Below, piece after piece: positions 19,859 to 20,004 of a stretch of DNA of 20,004 nt; the first letter of the stretch is position 1; each line of letters starts with the position of its first letter. Origin of the DNA: an uncultured Candidatus Peregrinibacteria bacterium (GTDB lineage: Bacteria; Patescibacteriota; Gracilibacteria; Peribacterales; Peribacteraceae); contig CAIJNU010000054.1 in NCBI GenBank assembly GCA_903822115.1, positions 1-20,004 on the forward strand. The letters run 5' to 3'. The position numbers were made by a program, and so were the translations under genes. Under the pieces are notes generated by a model that saw only the letters and a list, made by a program, of their open reading frames with translations, was not told the origin of the DNA and did not search any database.

Positions 19859-20004
19859 TCAATATTTGTTAGGTTGCAGCATTAACCTTACACAAGAGAA
19901 TTGCGAAAGAATGGCTTCGTAGACCACTTGAGCAGGGGTCTTTTTGCCCATACCCATGCCCAAATGGATCTTGTGGTAGTTGTACCAGATGAGCCATTGC
20001 TGGA
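19859..20004 (-). mobile_element. insertion sequence transposase, C-terminal fragment (partial at window edge)
   Basis: The minus-strand frame gives QQWLIWYNYHKIHLGMGMGK, then KTPAQVVYEAILSQFSC and about 13 more residues to a TGA stop. The W.YNYH..H...G...TPA pattern is the end of a DDE integrase-core (rve) transposase of the IS3/IS481 type. Only 48 residues are inside the window; the rest lies to the right. TAAGGTTAATGCTGCAACCTA, a near-palindrome within the last codons, and TGTTAGGTTGC (19867-19877) may mark the element's terminal repeat, but the outer boundary cannot be fixed from one end. Confidence 0.8.

Noticed and set aside
1..20004. CRISPR array, prophage or toxin-antitoxin module
   Set aside because: No regularly spaced repeats, no phage structural genes and no paired small toxin/antitoxin frames were seen.

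Overview
The window looks like chromosomal DNA from a small-genome bacterium, most likely of the Candidate Phyla Radiation (Patescibacteria; a Peregrinibacteria/Peribacteria-like lineage is my best guess, by inference only). The clues are a compact gene layout, short intergenic gaps, an almost complete absence of Shine-Dalgarno sequences, a single-chain glycyl-tRNA synthetase, a tiny bacterial histone, and a pentose-phosphate gene set without other sugar genes in view. TGA is used as an ordinary stop codon (for example in atpB, xylA and the S41 protease gene) and an RF2 gene is present, so this is not one of the TGA=Gly lineages.

Layout. 1-7.2 kb, minus strand: a co-directional run read right to left: PrsW-type membrane protease, S41 (Ctp-like) protease with an SLH-like N-terminal region, DedA membrane protein, then ATP synthase genes atpD, atpC, a small AtpZ/AtpI-like membrane protein, and atpB. 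The remaining ATP synthase genes must lie left of the window or elsewhere. Two copies of a short palindromic repeat sit in the gaps on either side of atpD. 7.2-11.3 kb, plus strand: glyS, a TSUP/TauE-SafE permease, then rpsB-tsf with a roughly 150-nt leader containing a hairpin. 11.3-11.8 kb: a small four-helix membrane protein. 11.8-16.2 kb: pentose phosphate genes, gnd and tal on the minus strand and a long transketolase divergently on the plus strand. 16.3-16.85 kb: tRNA-Ser(UGA), followed by a gene-poor stretch with a direct repeat pair and nested inverted repeats. 16.85-18.2 kb: a 56-residue histone-fold protein and, converging on it, prfB (RF2), which needs a +1 programmed frameshift. 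18.3-20 kb: xylose isomerase (xylA) with a CG-centred palindrome just upstream, a structured intergenic region, and the C-terminal end of an insertion-sequence transposase running off the right edge.

How the genes fit together: gnd, tal, tkt and xylA could form a pentose route (xylose to xylulose; 6-phosphogluconate to ribulose-5-phosphate; carbon shuffling by tal/tkt). No xylulokinase or zwf is visible here. The left-hand block couples envelope proteolysis and membrane functions with ATP synthase. The translation genes glyS, rpsB, tsf, tRNA-Ser and prfB are spread through the window.

The most notable points are the bacterial histone, the prfB frameshift that defines a full-length RF2, consistent SD-less initiation with several -10 boxes placed so that transcripts would be leaderless or nearly so, the unusual ATP synthase gene order, and the repeat structures.
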